From NCBI GenBank assembly GCA_900617975.1, contig UZAE01012238.1:1-37582 (forward strand): 37,582 nucleotides of DNA. The letters are read 5' to 3'. Below, piece after piece: positions 36,188-37,582 of the stretch; the first letter of the stretch is position 1, and every line of letters begins with the position of its first letter. The notes below the pieces were generated by a model that had not been told where the DNA came from, ran no database searches, and worked only from the letters and a program-made list of their open reading frames with translations. The stretch comes from Rodentolepis nana (taxonomy: Eukaryota > Platyhelminthes > Cestoda > Cyclophyllidea > Hymenolepididae). Made by a program: the position numbers and the translations under genes.

Positions 36188-37582
36188 CTGGAAATTGGAA
36201 AAAGAGTACCTATAAATGACTTATAGCTGAATACTGTCAGAGAATTTAACTAGGCAGGTAAAACCGGTTGGAGTTCGTTTGAGGAAGTGCCAATAACACT
36301 TGACATGGGAAGAAATAAATTCAAGAGCAATAATTAGTCGAAATTCATATTTTAAAACCCCTCTTAATGAATAAAATTAACCTGTGTGAAGAAATTCGAT
36401 AATGACTTTGTCACTTCAGTTTTTTTCTTTACAGCGAACAAAAACTGATGAACAGATATAATAACTTCAGCTTTCCATGGCTGAAAGAAATAGGTAACAC
36501 AGAAATTTTCGAGAAGATGTAATGAAAAAAGGGAAGAATGTTGTGAATATTTGGCACGAAATTCGAGTACTTTGCAATACACAAATTCGGGCACACAAAC
36601 TCTCATTCACAGCCACACAGTCTTCGTTCACTACTTTGCCATTCAATTAAGACACTACCATAGGCGTGTGGGAAGGGGGGGGTTGATAAAACATGAATCA
36701 GGGTGATTAAGCACAATATCGTGGCTGAAATGCCACATTAATACAAGAGGTACAACTTATTTAGTGATTTGAATTTGCTGGCATCGAAAACAAAAAATAA
36801 TGACAGTGATTAGAATGACAACCGCTGACAACCTTTTATATAATCGACGAGGGGTGTGCGATAGACCTACCTCCACGTGGTGCAGCCTGGGCAACGCACT
36901 CGTACGGCAAAACAGTCTATAAACCGGCAGTTGACTTCTGACTTCAAACTACCATCACTCCACTGTATGCCATATTCGACCACTTTCACAGTACTCACCT
37001 CACCTTTTTTCTACCTTTGTGTTTGTCTCTTACATCTTTGGAACACTTTTCTGTTCCCCCCCCCCCTCTCGAATTTTTTTCAATTTGATGTTCCTTCCCC
37101 TCTGAGAAGTCTGAAGTCAACTAAAGGGCTAATGATAACTATCAAGATGCCTGCCATTTGATATAAATAAATATAATCGACAAGTATGAGTAAGTTGAGG
37201 GGCAGCAAACAAAGAACGCGAAGAATTCTGCCAAGTTATCCCCCCCCCTCCCCCAATGAAGCTACTACCTTGGATGAAAATAAAACGCGAAATAGATAGA
37301 TGGTTACGTGAGAGGATAGAGACTGCGTTAAAGGCATGGTAGACTGGAAAATATATGGCCAGAAAATAAAGCAGATACATTAGTTCAAAAATATTTAAGG
37401 ATTAAGATCAACTTGTCATTAGTTGCAAACGAAAACGTGCTTAGGTGGGGCCTGAATATGCTTCTCGGTTTACTAATCACCAGAATTCACAAAAAACGAC
37501 AAGATTTCGCCTTCCAAGTATCGGCCCGCCTATCAAATTTTATGCTCCGATTCGCGGTATGTGATTACTCCTAAGCCCTCCT
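36188..37582 (-). other. Intron upstream of w1 (runs off the window)
   Basis: Holds retroposon copy D, a G run at about 36676 and a C run at about 37240. I found no exon with acceptable splice signals, so the preceding exon is probably beyond 37582. Confidence 0.7.
36849..37170 (+). mobile_element. Retroposon copy D, full length
   Basis: The direct repeat ATATAATCGAC lies at 36838-36848 and 37171-37181. The structure is the same as copy B, with a C run of about nine. The donor-like site on its minus strand is GTAGGT rather than GTAAGT. It lies in the intron upstream of w1. Confidence 0.93.

Noticed and set aside
36364..36606. Minus-strand open frame as an extra upstream BLTP1 exon
   Set aside because: Its ends lack phase-compatible splice sites with w1, and the peptide does not resemble BLTP1 strands.
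1..37582. CRISPR array, prophage or bacterial operon
   Set aside because: The window is clearly an intron-rich animal gene. No regularly spaced repeats or bacterial signals are present.

Overview
This window is one animal locus. It holds the 3' part of a single very large gene on the minus strand. I recognise the gene as the orthologue of BLTP1 (KIAA1109 in vertebrates, tweek in Drosophila, lpd-3 in C. elegans), the giant bridge-like lipid transfer protein. I reconstructed 44 coding exons by hand, from 36187 down to the stop codon at 1978. They sum to about 14.07 kb, or roughly 4,690 codons. The 5' end of the gene lies beyond the right edge. 42 of the 43 exon junctions keep the reading frame with GT-AG signals (one with GC-AG). 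The single conflict is around 20.8-21.1 kb, next to an assembly gap. I see no gene on the plus strand.

The organism is a eukaryote with many introns (63 bp to 1.9 kb), AT-rich introns, typical GTAAGT donors and TTTTAG/TTTCAG acceptors, and abundant microsatellites. A parasitic flatworm (tapeworm or fluke) is my best guess from the overall character. That is an impression, not something the sequence proves.

Layout: 1-1977 is 3' flanking DNA with a partial and a full copy of a short interspersed element and a possible LTR-retroelement remnant. 1978-36187 holds exons and introns of the BLTP1 gene. 36188-37582 is intron with another element copy.

The most notable non-coding content is a family of about 320-bp retroposons. 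There are nine copies, six with direct target-site duplications of 8-14 bp and two 5'-truncated, and all sit in introns or the 3' flank. The element ends in an ATAA-type tail. It carries a strong splice donor on one strand and a pyrimidine tract plus AG on the other. Long G/C homopolymers are scattered through the introns. The 456-bp gap of N and every isolated N in the window fall inside such runs.
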